Positions 47,321-57,179 of a DNA stretch of 64,000 nt are shown piece by piece (the first letter of the stretch is position 1; each line of letters begins with the position of its first letter). The notes under the pieces were generated by a model, which saw only the letters and a list, made by a program, of their open reading frames with translations, had not been told where the DNA came from and did not search any database. The stretch comes from Hyphomonadaceae bacterium UKL13-1 (lineage in GTDB: Bacteria > Pseudomonadota > Alphaproteobacteria > Caulobacterales > Aquidulcibacteraceae). The DNA lies in NCBI GenBank assembly GCA_001602435.1, contig CP012156.1:1074001-1138000 (forward strand), read 5' to 3'. The translations under genes and the position numbers were made by a program.

Positions 47321-47700
47321 AAAGTATCTATAATAAGATTTCCCCTTCAGGTCTAGTACCCACCCACCCCCACTGCACCCAGCCTGATAGATACCCTTTA
47401 CAAAACAGACTCACATAGCTAGTAACGCCGCTCTTGCTTGGACCGGCTGTGGAGAACCTTGGTGTTCTTCAGACGCGGGACGATAAAAGCGCAGGGTTCA
47501 TACCGCCGAAAAGGGTATGTCGCCTCTGATGGCGCGGTCATACGCGTCTTTGCTTCTTCGACCCCGTCAGATGGCCTTTCCAGCTAAAATTAAGTTTGCG
47601 CAGCCTGATGCGTCGCCGGTCAAAATGGCGTCGTAGCGGGCTTCGTTCGATGTTTGACATGCGGTCCTATCGTTTGGATGACCGCTTCGCGAGGGTAAAT
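47321..47700. promoter_or_regulatory. Divergent region and leader of the S10 operon
   Basis: A 380-base region without a credible gene. It must hold the HEPN-cassette promoter and the rpsJ promoter. Two hairpins share one arm: CATACC/GGTATG (47499-47504 with 47514-47519), and GTATG-CGCC/GGCG-CATAC (47515-47524 with 47531-47543). They cannot form together. A GAGGG Shine-Dalgarno sequence lies just before the rpsJ ATG. No clear -35/-10 pair was found. Confidence 0.45.
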
Positions 47701-48009
47701 ATGGCTCAACAGACCATCCGGATCAGGCTCAAAGCCTTCGACCACCGGGCGCTGGATCAGTCCGCCAAGGAGATCGTCTCCACGGCAAAGCGCACTGGCG
47801 CAATGGTACGAGGCCCTGTGCCTTTGCCAACGCGCATTGAACGTTTCACCGTAAACCGCTCGCCACACGTCGATAAGAAGTCGCGCGAGCAGTTTGAAAT
47901 CCGCACGCACAAGCGCGTGCTCGACATCGTAGACCCAACACCACAAACCGTGGACGCGCTGATGAAGCTCGACCTCGCCGCCGGTGTTGACGTCCAAATT
48001 AGTCTGTAA
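47701..48009 (+). CDS. rpsJ: 30S ribosomal protein S10 (NusE)
   Basis: The 102-residue first gene of the S10-spc-alpha cluster. S10 binds the 30S head and, as NusE, the antitermination complex. Conserved segments are [17 protein letters not shown] and the extended loop [20 protein letters not shown]. The start at 47701 is set by homology and a GAGGG site 6 bases before it; a longer frame upstream is not conserved. The elongation-factor gene tuf, often just upstream in Alphaproteobacteria, is absent here. Confidence 0.97.
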   Translation: MAQQTIRIRLKAFDHRALDQSAKEIVSTAKRTGAMVRGPVPLPTRIERFTVNRSPHVDKKSREQFEIRTHKRVLDIVDPTPQTVDALMKLDLAAGVDVQISL

Positions 48010-48020
48010 GGGCGCCGGCT

Positions 48021-48767
48021 ATGCGTACAGGATTGATCGCAAAGAAAATGGGCATGACCCGCGTGTTTGCTGCCGATGGCGCGCACGTGCCTGTCACCGT
48101 CCTGGCTCTCGAAGGCTGCCAAGTGGTGGCCCAAAAGACCGATGACAAAGACGGCTACACCGCCTTGCAAGTGGGCGCTGGTGCCCGCAAGGCGAAAAAC
48201 GTCACTCAGCCCATGCGTGGGCATTATGCCAAGGCCAGCGTTGAGCCTAAGGCGAAACTGCGCGAGTTCCGCGTCAGCTCCGACAATTTGGTCGATGTTG
48301 GCATGGAATTGACTGCAGACCACTTTTTGCCAGGCCAAAAGGTCGATGTCTCGGGCATCACCATCGGTCGCGGCTTCACCGGCGCGATGAAGCGCTGGAA
48401 CTTCGGTGGCTTGCGCGCAACGCACGGTGTGTCTCTGTCGCACCGTTCGCATGGTTCGACCGGTCAACGCCAAGACCCAGGTAAGGTTTTCAAGGGCAAG
48501 AAGATGGCTGGACACTATGGTGTTGAGCGCGTCACCACCCAGAACCTCGTCATCGTTCGTACCGATGTTGAGCGTGGTTTGATCCTGATCCGTGGTGCCG
48601 TTCCAGGTGCTGAAGGTTCTTGGGTTGAAATCCGTGATGCGGTGAAGTCAGCAGCTCCTGCTGACCTGCCAAAGCCAGCCGCTTTCCGTAAGCCAGGCGA
48701 TCTGAAAATCGTTCAAGCTGAAGTCGAAGTCGCGGCTCCTGTCGAAACTCAAGAGGGAGCCGAATAA
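48021..48767 (+). CDS. rplC: 50S ribosomal protein L3
   Basis: The 248-residue protein begins [15 protein letters not shown] and includes the central [20 protein letters not shown] loop that reaches the peptidyl-transferase centre. A C-terminal acidic tail of about 30 residues exceeds the 209-residue E. coli protein. It follows rpsJ by 11 bases and its stop overlaps the rplD start. Confidence 0.97.
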   Translation: MRTGLIAKKMGMTRVFAADGAHVPVTVLALEGCQVVAQKTDDKDGYTALQVGAGARKAKNVTQPMRGHYAKASVEPKAKLREFRVSSDNLVDVGMELTADHFLPGQKVDVSGITIGRGFTGAMKRWNFGGLRATHGVSLSHRSHGSTGQRQDPGKVFKGKKMAGHYGVERVTTQNLVIVRTDVERGLILIRGAVPGAEGSWVEIRDAVKSAAPADLPKPAAFRKPGDLKIVQAEVEVAAPVETQEGAE

Positions 48768-49405
48768 TGAAACTCGACGTCCTGAAATTAGATGGCAGCA
48801 AGGCTGGCTCGGTAGAGCTGGACGATGCTATCTTTGGTGTGGCACCTCGTGCCGACATCCTGCACCGCGTGGTGCGCTATCAGTTGGCCAAGCGCCGCGC
48901 TGGTACGCATGACACCCAAAATCGTGGCGATGTTTCGCGCACGCACTCAAAGTTCGGCAAGCAAAAGGGTTCTGGCGGCGCACGTCACGGTTCCCGCAAC
49001 GCGCCGATCTTCCGGGGCGGTGGCGTGGCTCACGGCCCACACCCACGTTCGCATGCACACAGCTTGAACAAAAAAGTTCGCGCTTTGGGCATGAAAATGG
49101 CTCTCTCGGCTAAGGCTGCTGAAGGTTCGCTGATCATTCTGGATCAAGCAGCTTTGGATGCACCAAAGACGAAGGTGTTGTTGGAAAACTTCGGCAAGCT
49201 CGGCCTGACCAATGCTTTGGTCATCGGCGGCGCACAAGTCGACACCAACTTCCAACTCGCAGCGCGCAACGTTCCGAATGTGGACGTTCTGCCAGCTGCA
49301 GGCCTCAATGTTTATGACGTCCTGCGTCGCCATAAGCTGGTTTTGTCGCGTGAAGCGATTGAAGCCATCTCGGCACGCTTTGCAAGCAAAGGGGAGGCTG
49401 CATAA
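48767..49405 (+). CDS. rplD: 50S ribosomal protein L4
   Basis: A 212-residue early-assembly protein whose extended basic loop ([15 protein letters not shown], then [20 protein letters not shown]) lines the exit tunnel. In E. coli L4 also represses its own operon through the S10 leader. The ATG overlaps the rplC stop (TAATG), and the stop overlaps the rplW start. Confidence 0.97.
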   Translation: MKLDVLKLDGSKAGSVELDDAIFGVAPRADILHRVVRYQLAKRRAGTHDTQNRGDVSRTHSKFGKQKGSGGARHGSRNAPIFRGGGVAHGPHPRSHAHSLNKKVRALGMKMALSAKAAEGSLIILDQAALDAPKTKVLLENFGKLGLTNALVIGGAQVDTNFQLAARNVPNVDVLPAAGLNVYDVLRRHKLVLSREAIEAISARFASKGEAA

Positions 49406-49701
49406 TGGCACTTTCCGAACGCCACTACGATACTATCCTGGCCCCTTGGATCACGGAAAAGGGCACTTTGCTCTCCGAAGTGAACCAAGTGATCTTCCAG
49501 GTACCGCTGACGGCAACCAAGCCAGCCATTAAAGAAGCTGTTGAAGCGCTCTTTAAGGTGAAGGTGAAAGCCGTCAACACCATTCGCGTTCAAGGCAAGA
49601 CCAAGCGCTTTAAGGGCGTGATGGGCAAGCGGAACGACTTCAAGAAAGCAATCATCACGCTGGTCGAAGGCGAGACGATTGATGTGACGACGGGGCTCTA
49701 A
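49405..49701 (+). CDS. rplW: 50S ribosomal protein L23
   Basis: The 98-residue protein sits at the tunnel exit and is the docking site for trigger factor and SRP. It shows [18 protein letters not shown] near the N-terminus and [15 protein letters not shown]. Overlaps rplD by one base and precedes rplB by 3 bases. Confidence 0.97.
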   Translation: MALSERHYDTILAPWITEKGTLLSEVNQVIFQVPLTATKPAIKEAVEALFKVKVKAVNTIRVQGKTKRFKGVMGKRNDFKKAIITLVEGETIDVTTGL

Positions 49702-49704
49702 GGA

Positions 49705-50538
49705 ATGGCACTCAAGACATTCAAGCCGACCTCTGAAGGTCGTCGCCAGCTGGTGATCGTTGACCGTAAGTCCTTGTATAAGGGCAAGCCGGTTAAAGCG
49801 TTGACCGAAGGCTTGACCAAAACGGGTGGTCGCAACAACACCGGCCGCGTAACCTCGTTCCGTTCGGGCGGTGGTCACAAGCGCACCTATCGCATCATCG
49901 ACTTCAAGCGTCGTAAGTGGGATATGCCAGCAACGGTTGAGCGTTTGGAATATGATCCAAACCGCACCGCCTTCATCGCACTGATCAAGTACGAAGATGG
50001 TGAGCTGTCCTATATCGTGGCTCCTCAGCGCCTCGCCGTTGGTGACACGATTGTCGCCGGCGAAAAGGTCGACGTGAAGCCAGGTAACGCCATGTTGTTG
50101 AAGTCGATCCCAGTGGGCACGATCATTCACAACGTCGAAATGAAGCCTTTGAAGGGCGCTCAGATCGCACGTTCGGCTGGTTGCTACGTCCAATTGGTTG
50201 GCCGCGACACCGGTTATGCTCAGATCCGCTTGTCTTCGGGCGAGTTGCGCATGGTTCCAGATAACTGCATCGCCACCATTGGTGCGGTATCCAACCCAGA
50301 CAATATGAACGAAAATTCGGGTAAGGCCGGTCGTTCGCGTTGGTTGGGCATTCGTCCTTCGGTTCGTGGTGTTGCCATGAACCCGGTTGACCACCCACAT
50401 GGCGGCGGCGAAGGCCGCACCTCTGGCGGTCGCCACCCCGTAACCCCTTGGGGTAAGAAAACCCGCGGTCCTAAAACCCGCAGCAACACGACGACTGACC
50501 GGTTGATTATCCGTCGTCGTCACGAAAAGAAGGCTTAA
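49705..50538 (+). CDS. rplB: 50S ribosomal protein L2
   Basis: The 277-residue, strongly conserved protein is needed for subunit joining and peptidyl transfer. It has [17 protein letters not shown] at the N-terminus and the [21 protein letters not shown] segment with the conserved histidine near the C-terminus. It is followed by rpsS after 4 bases. Confidence 0.98.
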   Translation: MALKTFKPTSEGRRQLVIVDRKSLYKGKPVKALTEGLTKTGGRNNTGRVTSFRSGGGHKRTYRIIDFKRRKWDMPATVERLEYDPNRTAFIALIKYEDGELSYIVAPQRLAVGDTIVAGEKVDVKPGNAMLLKSIPVGTIIHNVEMKPLKGAQIARSAGCYVQLVGRDTGYAQIRLSSGELRMVPDNCIATIGAVSNPDNMNENSGKAGRSRWLGIRPSVRGVAMNPVDHPHGGGEGRTSGGRHPVTPWGKKTRGPKTRSNTTTDRLIIRRRHEKKA

Positions 50539-50542
50539 GACT

Positions 50543-50821
50543 ATGCCTCGTTCGGTATGGAAAGGTCCGTTTGTGGACGGTTACCTCCTCGCCAAGGCGG
50601 AGAAGGCGACGGAATCTCCTCGTCGTGAAGCGATCAAAACTTGGTCGCGTCGCTCCACCATCATGCCTCAGTTCATTGGCCTGACCTTCCAGGTTCACAA
50701 TGGTCACAAGTTTGTGCCTGTGAACGTTTCGGAAGAAATGGTTGGCCATAAGTTCGGCGAATTTGCTCCAACCCGTACCTATTTCGGTCACGGCGCGGAC
50801 AAGAAGTCGAAGCGGAGGTAG
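50543..50821 (+). CDS. rpsS: 30S ribosomal protein S19
   Basis: The 92-residue head protein starts [15 protein letters not shown] and ends [21 protein letters not shown]. It binds 16S rRNA together with S13. Spacing to rplV is 4 bases. Confidence 0.97.
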   Translation: MPRSVWKGPFVDGYLLAKAEKATESPRREAIKTWSRRSTIMPQFIGLTFQVHNGHKFVPVNVSEEMVGHKFGEFAPTRTYFGHGADKKSKRR

Positions 50822-50825
50822 GCGC

Positions 50826-51206
50826 ATGTCAAAAGCAAAAACCCCTCGCGCCTTGTCCGACAAGGAAGCATTGGCCCAAGCCCGCAACTTGCGGACCAGC
50901 GGTCAAAAGCTGAACTTGGTGGCACAAAGCATTCGTGGCTTGAAAGTGGACAAGGCCTTGGCTGAACTTCAGTTTTCGCCAAAGCGCATTGCCATCGACG
51001 TTCGCAAGTGCCTGCAATCGGCCATCGCAAACGCCGAAAACAACCATGGCCTCGATATCGATGCTCTGGTCGTTGCCCAAGCCTATGTCGGCAAAGGTCT
51101 GGTTATGAAGCGTATGAACACCCGGGCTCGCGGTCGCGGCGCTCGTATTGAAAAGCCCTTCTCGCACATCACCATCGTTGTGCGTGAGATGGAAGGAGCG
51201 GCCTGA
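50826..51206 (+). CDS. rplV: 50S ribosomal protein L22
   Basis: The 126-residue protein spans all 23S domains and lines the exit tunnel. It shows [20 protein letters not shown] and a C-terminal hairpin [20 protein letters not shown]. The ATG at 50826 is chosen because the longer upstream frame lies inside rpsS. Its stop overlaps the rpsC start (TGATG). Confidence 0.97.
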   Translation: MSKAKTPRALSDKEALAQARNLRTSGQKLNLVAQSIRGLKVDKALAELQFSPKRIAIDVRKCLQSAIANAENNHGLDIDALVVAQAYVGKGLVMKRMNTRARGRGARIEKPFSHITIVVREMEGAA

Positions 51207-51997
51207 TGGGTCAGAAGGTCAATCCAATCAGCATGCGTCTGGGCATTAACCGGACGTGGGACAGCCGCTGGTATGCCAACACGGGCGAATATGCGAAGCT
51301 TCTTCATGAAGACATCGCGGTTCGCGCCTTCTTGAAAAAGAAGCTGAAGCAAGCTGGTGTGTCGCGCATCGTGATCGAGCGTCCACACAAGAAGTGCCGC
51401 GTGACCGTTTATACCGCGCGTCCAGGCATTGTTATCGGTAAAAAAGGCGAAGATATTCAAAAACTTCGCAAGGATCTGACCGGGATCGTCAAGGACGCGG
51501 AAGTGTTCTTGAACTTGGTCGAAATCCGCAAGCCAGAGCTGGATGCAACCTTGGTTGCTGAAAGCGTTGCCCAACAGCTCGAGCGTCGTGTGGCTTTCCG
51601 CCGTGCGATGAAGCGCGCGATGCAATCTTCCATGCGCATGGGCGCTGGCGGGATCCGCATCACCGTTGCTGGTCGTTTGGGCGGTGCTGAAATCGCACGG
51701 ACCGAATGGTATCGTGAAGGCCGCGTGCCTTTGCACACCTTGCGGGCGGATGTGGATTACGGCGTGGCAGAAGCCACCACGGCTTATGGCATCATCGGCA
51801 TCAAATGCTGGGTCTTCAAAGGCGAAATCTTTGAGCGCGACCCAATGGCTCAAGACAAGCGTGCTGCTGAAGTGGGTGACGCTCGTCCCCGCCGCGACAA
51901 TGATCGTGAAGATCGTCGTCCACGCAATGATCGCAACGATCGTGACAACCGTGGCCGTGGCCGTGGTCGTGGCGACGCGGCTCAAGCTGGCGCGTAA
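51206..51997 (+). CDS. rpsC: 30S ribosomal protein S3
   Basis: A 263-residue protein with a KH domain ([20 protein letters not shown]) that contacts mRNA at the entry channel. After about residue 215 there is a charged, low-complexity tail of alternating Asp/Arg/Asn ending in [12 protein letters not shown]. This makes it about 30 residues longer than the E. coli protein. One-base stop/start overlap with rplV; 15 bases before rplP. Confidence 0.97.
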   Translation: MGQKVNPISMRLGINRTWDSRWYANTGEYAKLLHEDIAVRAFLKKKLKQAGVSRIVIERPHKKCRVTVYTARPGIVIGKKGEDIQKLRKDLTGIVKDAEVFLNLVEIRKPELDATLVAESVAQQLERRVAFRRAMKRAMQSSMRMGAGGIRITVAGRLGGAEIARTEWYREGRVPLHTLRADVDYGVAEATTAYGIIGIKCWVFKGEIFERDPMAQDKRAAEVGDARPRRDNDREDRRPRNDRNDRDNRGRGRGRGDAAQAGA

Positions 51998-52012
51998 GGG
52001 AGGAACTGAAAC

Positions 52013-52435
52013 ATGTTGTCACCTAAACGTACCCGCTTCCGCAAGCAGTTCAAAGGCCGCATCCATGGTGCTGCGACCGGCGGGGCTACCCTGTCGTTCG
52101 GCATGTATGGCTTGAAGGCTTTGGCACCTGAGCGCGTCACCGCGCGTCAGATCGAAGCTTGCCGTCGTGCCATTACGCGTCAAATGAAGCGTCAAGGAAA
52201 AGTCTGGATCCGTATTTATCCAGACGTGCCCGTGTCCAAGAAGCCAAACGAAGTTCGGATGGGTAAGGGCAAGGGTTCACCAGAATTTTGGGCCGCACGG
52301 GTTAAGCCTGGTCGGATCATGTTCGAAATCGACGGTGTTGCACAAGAGATTGCGGAAGAAGCATTGCGCTTAGGCGCTGCAAAGCTGCCAATCGCGTGCA
52401 AGATCATTTCACGTGCCGACTTCGGTCTGGCGTAA
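52013..52435 (+). CDS. rplP: 50S ribosomal protein L16
   Basis: The 140-residue protein begins [19 protein letters not shown] and places tRNA at the A site. Length is standard. A purine-rich Shine-Dalgarno sequence (GGGAGGA) precedes it. Confidence 0.97.
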   Translation: MLSPKRTRFRKQFKGRIHGAATGGATLSFGMYGLKALAPERVTARQIEACRRAITRQMKRQGKVWIRIYPDVPVSKKPNEVRMGKGKGSPEFWAARVKPGRIMFEIDGVAQEIAEEALRLGAAKLPIACKIISRADFGLA

Positions 52436-52448
52436 GGGAGCGTCCACT

Positions 52449-52649
52449 ATGAAAGCCGCTAACGCGCGGGCTTTGACGCCCGACCAATTGCAAGAAGAGC
52501 TGCTCAAGCTGAAAAAAGAGCAATTCAACTTGCGTTTCCAACGTGCGACAGGTCAACTTGAAAAGACCCATCGCATAAACCAGGTCCGCAAGGACATCGC
52601 GCTCGTCAAGACGATGATGCGCGAGAAGACCACAGCAACGGCTGTTTAA
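52449..52649 (+). CDS. rpmC: 50S ribosomal protein L29
   Basis: The 66-residue two-helix protein ([20 protein letters not shown]) sits near the tunnel exit. The start at 52449 follows a GGGAG site and gives the normal length; an upstream in-frame extension lies within rplP. Confidence 0.96.
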   Translation: MKAANARALTPDQLQEELLKLKKEQFNLRFQRATGQLEKTHRINQVRKDIALVKTMMREKTTATAV

Positions 52650-52659
52650 GGAGTAATCG

Positions 52660-52899
52660 ATGCCAAAGCGTATGATGCAGGGCGTCGTGGTGAGCGACAA
52701 AGGCGATAAGTCCATCGTCGTGAAGGTTGAACGGACCTTTCTTCACCCAGTCCTTAAAAAGACGGTGCGCCGCTCGAAGCGCTACCATGCCCATGATGAC
52801 GCAAATGCGTACAAAACGGGTGAGGTCGTGCAGATCCAGGAATGCCCGCCTAAGTCCAAACTGAAGCGGTGGGAAGTGATTGGTCGCGTCGGCAGCTAG
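52660..52899 (+). CDS. rpsQ: 30S ribosomal protein S17
   Basis: The 79-residue OB-fold protein ([39 protein letters not shown]) is a primary 16S-binding protein. The 36-base gap to rplN is the widest within the S10/spc boundary. Confidence 0.96.
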   Translation: MPKRMMQGVVVSDKGDKSIVVKVERTFLHPVLKKTVRRSKRYHAHDDANAYKTGEVVQIQECPPKSKLKRWEVIGRVGS

Positions 52900-52935
52900 T
52901 GCTGTCCGATACGGGCTAATAGAAGAGGATCGATT

Positions 52936-53304
52936 ATGATTCAGATGCAAACAAATCTGGATGTCGCGGACAATTCCGGTGCTCGTCGCGTCATGTGCAT
53001 TAAAGTACTTGGCGGTTCGAAGCGTCGTTATGCGTCCGTCGGCGACGTGATTGTTGTCTCCATCAAAGAGGCAATTCCACGTGGCCGCGTGAAGAAGGGT
53101 GACGTCCGTAAGGCCGTCGTCGTTCGCGTCGCAAAGGACATCAAGCGTAAAGACGGCTCCACCATCCGGTTCGACCGGAGTGCGGCTGTACTCGTGAATA
53201 ACTCGCATGAGCCTATTGGCACCCGGATCTTTGGACCGGTTCCGCGCGAACTCCGCGCCAAGAACCACATGAAGATCATTTCGTTGGCTCCGGAGGTACT
53301 CTAG
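52936..53304 (+). CDS. rplN: 50S ribosomal protein L14
   Basis: The 122-residue first gene of the spc block. It begins [20 protein letters not shown] and is part of the intersubunit bridge. Strongly conserved. It is followed by rplX after one base. Confidence 0.97.
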   Translation: MIQMQTNLDVADNSGARRVMCIKVLGGSKRRYASVGDVIVVSIKEAIPRGRVKKGDVRKAVVVRVAKDIKRKDGSTIRFDRSAAVLVNNSHEPIGTRIFGPVPRELRAKNHMKIISLAPEVL

Positions 53305-53305
53305 G

Positions 53306-53626
53306 ATGGCTGCGAAACTTAAAAAAGGTGACAAGGTCGTTGTCTTGACGGGCAAGGATAAGGGCAAGACTGGTGAAGTGGTCAAAGTTCTCCCCAAGGA
53401 AAACCGTTTGGTGGTCCAGGGCGTGAACATGGTCAAAAAGCACCAGAAGCAGACCCAAGCCCAAGAAGCTGGCATTCGTTCGTTTGAAGCTCCGCTTCAA
53501 ATCAGCAACGTTGCTTACATGGACCCTACGGATGGCAAGCCAACCCGGGTCGGTTTCAAAACCTTGGATGACGGCCGTAAAGTCCGTTTTGCCAAGCGTT
53601 CTGGGGAGGTGATCGGCGATGTCTGA
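53306..53626 (+). CDS. rplX: 50S ribosomal protein L24
   Basis: A 106-residue KOW-motif protein ([20 protein letters not shown]) that initiates 50S assembly. Overlaps the rplE start by 8 bases. Confidence 0.97.
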   Translation: MAAKLKKGDKVVVLTGKDKGKTGEVVKVLPKENRLVVQGVNMVKKHQKQTQAQEAGIRSFEAPLQISNVAYMDPTDGKPTRVGFKTLDDGRKVRFAKRSGEVIGDV

Positions 53627-54179
53627 GACCCAAACTTATCAAGCCCGTCTGAAGACCGAGTATAACGAGCGCATCCGCGCCGCGATGCAAGAGAAATTCA
53701 GCTATACCAATTCCATGCAGATTCCACGTCTCGATAAGATCGTGATCAACATGGGCGTTGGTGAATCCGTTGCAGACAGCAAGAAGATGCAGTCGGCTTT
53801 GGCTGCTTTGAGTGCGATTGCTGGTCAAAAGCCAGTCACCACCAAAGCCCGTAAGTCGATCGCTGGTTTCAAGCTGCGTGAAGGCATGGCAGTTGGCGCA
53901 AAAGTTACCTTGCGCGCAGAACGCATGTATGAATTCCTCGACCGCCTGATCACCATCGCGCTGCCGCGCGTGAAGGATTTCCGCGGTCTCAACGGCAAGT
54001 CGTTTGACGGCCGTGGGAATTACGCCATGGGCCTCAAGGAGCACCTCGTGTTCCCTGAAATCAACTATGATCAGGTCGACCAGATCTGGGGCATGGACAT
54101 CATCGTCTGTACGACGGCTCGCACGAATGAAGAAGCGAAAGCCCTTCTTTCAGAGTTCAACTTCCCATTCCGGAACTGA
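53619..54179 (+). CDS. rplE: 50S ribosomal protein L5
   Basis: The 186-residue 5S rRNA-binding protein. It has the conserved [15 protein letters not shown] near residue 32 and the C-terminal [15 protein letters not shown]. Starts inside the rplX end. Confidence 0.97.
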   Translation: MSETQTYQARLKTEYNERIRAAMQEKFSYTNSMQIPRLDKIVINMGVGESVADSKKMQSALAALSAIAGQKPVTTKARKSIAGFKLREGMAVGAKVTLRAERMYEFLDRLITIALPRVKDFRGLNGKSFDGRGNYAMGLKEHLVFPEINYDQVDQIWGMDIIVCTTARTNEEAKALLSEFNFPFRN

Positions 54180-54183
54180 TATC

Positions 54184-54489
54184 ATGGCGAAGAAAAGTGC
54201 TATCAACCGCAATGACAACCGTAAGGCCCTGGTGAAGAAATTCTCGGCTAAGCGCGCCCGCCTCAAGGCAGTCGCAACCGACGAAAATCTGCCACTGGAA
54301 GAGCGCTTTGCGGCTCGTTTGAAGCTGGCGGAGCTTCCGCGCAACTCGGCCGAAAACCGTGTTCGCAATCGCTGCGAGGTGACAGGTCGTCCCCGCGCTT
54401 TCTATCGTAAGCTCCGCATGTCGCGGATTGCGCTGCGGGACCTCGCGTCCTCCGGCATGATCCCCGGCATGACAAAAGCTAGCTGGTAA
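54184..54489 (+). CDS. rpsN: 30S ribosomal protein S14 (zinc-free form)
   Basis: A 101-residue protein of the long, zinc-independent type. It lacks the CxxC pairs and ends [27 protein letters not shown]. The start at 54184 is [11 protein letters not shown]; upstream frame continuation lies in rplE. Confidence 0.97.
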   Translation: MAKKSAINRNDNRKALVKKFSAKRARLKAVATDENLPLEERFAARLKLAELPRNSAENRVRNRCEVTGRPRAFYRKLRMSRIALRDLASSGMIPGMTKASW

Positions 54490-54501
54490 GGGAGGGTTGT
54501 C

Positions 54502-54897
54502 ATGCAAGTGAACGATCCCGTCGGCGACATGCTCACTCGGATCCGCAATGCTCAAATGCGGAACCGTTCGACTGTCACCACCCCAAAATCCACATTGCGT
54601 GCCCGCGTCCTCGATGTTCTCGTCGGCGAAGGTTACATCCGTGGTTATGGGGATATCGAAATCAACGGCAAGATTGAGTTGGAAATCCAACTTAAGTATT
54701 TTGACGGTGCGCCTGTGATCGACACGATCAAGCGCATTTCGAAGCCTGGCCGTCGTGTTTATTCCTCTGTGAAGGACCTTCCGCTCGTGCGTAACGGTCT
54801 GGGCATTGCCATCCTCTCCACGCCAAAGGGCGTGATGTCGGACGCAGCTGCTCGGGCTAACAACGTCGGCGGCGAGATCCTCGCGCACGTCTACTAA
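54502..54897 (+). CDS. rpsH: 30S ribosomal protein S8
   Basis: The 131-residue protein begins [17 protein letters not shown] and binds 16S helix 21. In E. coli it represses the spc operon. Normal length and context. Confidence 0.97.
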   Translation: MQVNDPVGDMLTRIRNAQMRNRSTVTTPKSTLRARVLDVLVGEGYIRGYGDIEINGKIELEIQLKYFDGAPVIDTIKRISKPGRRVYSSVKDLPLVRNGLGIAILSTPKGVMSDAAARANNVGGEILAHVY

Positions 54898-54908
54898 GGG
54901 AGCCGAGA

Positions 54909-55439
54909 ATGTCACGTATCGGCAAACAACCTGTCGCATTGGCTGGTGCCACCGTCACGATCGACGGCGACATCATCAAGGCAAAAGGCCCACAAGGCGA
55001 ATTGTCCTTCAAGGTACACGAGCAAGTCTCGGTTATCATTGAAGGCGGCGTCATCGTGGTCACCCCTAAGAATGACTCGAAACTGGCTCGCTCCTTGTGG
55101 GGCATGTCGCGCTCGATGATCGCAAACATGGTTGAAGGCGTCACCAAGGGTTTTGAGCGTACGCTCGAACTCGTCGGCGTCGGCTATCGTGCAGCGTTGG
55201 CGGGCAAAGATCTTGAATTGTCGCTCGGCTATTCACACCCAATCGTCTACAAAGCACCAGCTGGTGTGACGTTTGCGGTGCCAAAGCCAACCGAAATCAA
55301 AATCTCTGGCAAAGACAAGCAAGAGCTGGGTCAAATTTGCTCGGAAATTCGCAAGTATCGTCCGCCCGAGCCCTATAAGGGCAAAGGTGTTCGTTATGCC
55401 GGCGAAACTGTCCGTCGCAAGGAAGGCAAGAAGAAATAA
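54909..55439 (+). CDS. rplF: 50S ribosomal protein L6
   Basis: The 176-residue two-domain protein begins [17 protein letters not shown], with the C-terminal [21 protein letters not shown] segment (here [17 protein letters not shown]). The stop overlaps the rplR start by one base. Confidence 0.97.
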   Translation: MSRIGKQPVALAGATVTIDGDIIKAKGPQGELSFKVHEQVSVIIEGGVIVVTPKNDSKLARSLWGMSRSMIANMVEGVTKGFERTLELVGVGYRAALAGKDLELSLGYSHPIVYKAPAGVTFAVPKPTEIKISGKDKQELGQICSEIRKYRPPEPYKGKGVRYAGETVRRKEGKKK

Positions 55440-55795
55440 TGCCATCTTCATTAGCATTAAAGACCAAGCGCACGCTTCGCACGCGCTCCCGTCTTCGGGC
55501 TTTGGCCAACGGCCGTTTGCGGCTTTCGGTTCATCGCTCGTCCAAAAATATTTCCGCACAAATCATCGACGACTCCAAAGGGGTCACGCTGGTTTCGGCT
55601 TCGTCCTTGGAGGCTGCACTGCGTGCTGCTGAAGGTCAAAAGCTGGACGACGCAGTTGCAGTCGGTAAATTGCTGGCAGAGCGCGCCATTGAAAAGGGCG
55701 TGAAGCAAGTGGTTTTCGACCGTGGTGGTTATTTGTATCATGGGCGTGTCAAAGCGCTCGCCGACGCCGCGCGTGAAGCCGGCCTTGAGTTCTAA
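55439..55795 (+). CDS. rplR: 50S ribosomal protein L18
   Basis: The 118-residue 5S rRNA-binding protein ends [24 protein letters not shown], as in the family. Its N-terminal basic arm is [18 protein letters not shown]. Confidence 0.97.
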   Translation: MPSSLALKTKRTLRTRSRLRALANGRLRLSVHRSSKNISAQIIDDSKGVTLVSASSLEAALRAAEGQKLDDAVAVGKLLAERAIEKGVKQVVFDRGGYLYHGRVKALADAAREAGLEF

Positions 55796-55807
55796 GGAGT
55801 AGATCTG

Positions 55808-56374
55808 ATGGCTCGCAGGCCGGAACGTGAACAAAAGAACGAAGAGCGCGATAGCGAATTCGTAGACCGTCTCGTCGCGATTAACCGCGTCGCGAAGGTT
55901 GTGAAGGGTGGTAAGAACTTTGGTTTTGCCGCTCTGGTCGTCGTCGGTGACGAAAAGGGTCGTGCAGGGTTCGGCAAGGGCAAAGCCCGCGAAGTTCCTG
56001 AAGCAATCCGTAAGGCAACCGAAGAAGCTAAGCGCCGCATGCAGCGTATCCCGCTGCGCGAAGGCCGCACCTTGCATCACAATGCCGCTGGGCGTTGGGG
56101 TGCTGGTAAAGTGATCGTCCGCTCGGCCCCTCCAGGGACCGGCTTGATCGCTGGTGGTCCGATGCGGGCTGTGTTTGAAGTATTGGGCATTAAGGACGTG
56201 GTTTCCAAGTCCTTGGGTTCGTCCAATCCTTACAACATGGTGCGCGCAACATTTGACGCATTGGGCGAGCAAATCTCGCCCCGTCAGGTCGCCAACAAGC
56301 GCAACTTGAAGGTCGCTGACGTTCTGGTTCGTCGTAAAGACGGTGCCAGCGGCGTCGAAGGCTCGGAGGGCTAA
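55808..56374 (+). CDS. rpsE: 30S ribosomal protein S5
   Basis: A 188-residue decoding-site protein with the dsRBD-like domain ([38 protein letters not shown]). It is two bases before the GTG start of rpmD. Confidence 0.97.
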   Translation: MARRPEREQKNEERDSEFVDRLVAINRVAKVVKGGKNFGFAALVVVGDEKGRAGFGKGKAREVPEAIRKATEEAKRRMQRIPLREGRTLHHNAAGRWGAGKVIVRSAPPGTGLIAGGPMRAVFEVLGIKDVVSKSLGSSNPYNMVRATFDALGEQISPRQVANKRNLKVADVLVRRKDGASGVEGSEG

Positions 56375-56376
56375 TC

Positions 56377-56562
56377 GTGGCTGTTGTTGTTGTTAAACAA
56401 ACGGGTTCGCCCATTCGTCGTCGCTTCGACCAGCGGGAAACCCTGGTCGGGCTTGGCCTGAACAAACTGAATCGGGTTCGTGAACTTGAAGATACCCCTG
56501 CTATCCGCGGGATGATCGCCAAGGTTGCGCATTTGGTTCAAGTCGTGGAGGAGCGCGCGTAA
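56377..56562 (+). CDS. rpmD: 50S ribosomal protein L30
   Basis: The 61-residue protein starts at a GTG ([16 protein letters not shown]). It is often lost in reduced alphaproteobacterial genomes but is intact here ([18 protein letters not shown]). Confidence 0.95.
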   Translation: MAVVVVKQTGSPIRRRFDQRETLVGLGLNKLNRVRELEDTPAIRGMIAKVAHLVQVVEERA

Positions 56563-56580
56563 GCGTGCTTTAGGAACACC

Positions 56581-57066
56581 ATGAAACTGAATGAATTGTC
56601 CGACAACGAAGGCGCAACCAAGGCCCGCATGCGGGTTGGTCGCGGTGTTGGTTCGGGTAAAGGCAAGACTTCCGGTCGCGGTGTCAAAGGTCAAAAGTCG
56701 CGTCGCGGCGTTTCGATCAATGGCTTCGAAGGCGGTCAAATGCCAATCCACATGCGCGTGCCAAAGCGTGGCTTTAACGCCCGCTGCACCAAAGACCATG
56801 CTTGGGTGAACTTGGGCCTTCTGGCCAAGGCGATCGCAGCAGGTCGTTTGGATGCTGGCAAGCCAATCGATGAAGCGGCTTTGGTTGCTTCTGGTTTGGT
56901 TCGTCGCGTTCGCGATGGCGTCCGGATCCTGAACAAGGGTGAGATCGGCGGTAAAGTTGAGCTCATCGTGACTGGCGCTTCGGCGGCTGCAATCGCAGCA
57001 ATTGAAGCTGCTGGTGGCAAAATCACCCTAACCGGCAAGGCCAAAGCTGAGAAGCAAGCAGCCTGA
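56581..57066 (+). CDS. rplO: 50S ribosomal protein L15
   Basis: The 161-residue protein begins [17 protein letters not shown], with the Gly/Lys-rich [20 protein letters not shown] arm. It is followed by two hairpins that look like tandem terminators before secY. Confidence 0.97.
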   Translation: MKLNELSDNEGATKARMRVGRGVGSGKGKTSGRGVKGQKSRRGVSINGFEGGQMPIHMRVPKRGFNARCTKDHAWVNLGLLAKAIAAGRLDAGKPIDEAALVASGLVRRVRDGVRILNKGEIGGKVELIVTGASAAAIAAIEAAGGKITLTGKAKAEKQAA

Positions 57067-57081
57067 GCCCTTGAGGTCTGA

Positions 57082-57119
57082 TGCGCAATCCCCGATATGG
57101 GGGTTGCGCACCTCTTTTT
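57082..57119 (+). terminator. Terminator-like hairpin A after rplO
   Basis: A 12-bp stem with one G-T pair (TGCGCAATCCCC with GGGGGTTGCGCA, loop GATAT) is followed by CCTCTTTTT. It has the full form of an intrinsic terminator although it lies inside an essential operon. Confidence 0.7.
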
Positions 57120-57120
57120 G

Positions 57121-57161
57121 GCGCGCCAGGCGGATATCCGCTTAGGCGCGCTTTTCATTTT
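57121..57161 (+). terminator. Terminator-like hairpin B before secY
   Basis: The outer stem GCGCGCC/GGCGCGC (57121-57127 with 57145-57151) encloses the palindrome GCGGATATCCGC and is followed by TTTTCATTTTT. It ends only about 19 bases before the secY start. Confidence 0.65.
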
Positions 57162-57179
57162 TGGAAGGCACCACGTTCC

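Noticed and set aside
47653..47681. TTGACA sequence near rpsJ as a promoter
   Set aside because: At 17-base spacing the -10 would be GGATGA, a poor match, and the start point would fall almost on the ATG.
47596..47700. N-terminal extension of rpsJ by 35 codons
   Set aside because: The extension is Arg-rich and unlike S10 N-termini; the ATG at 47701 has a good Shine-Dalgarno sequence.
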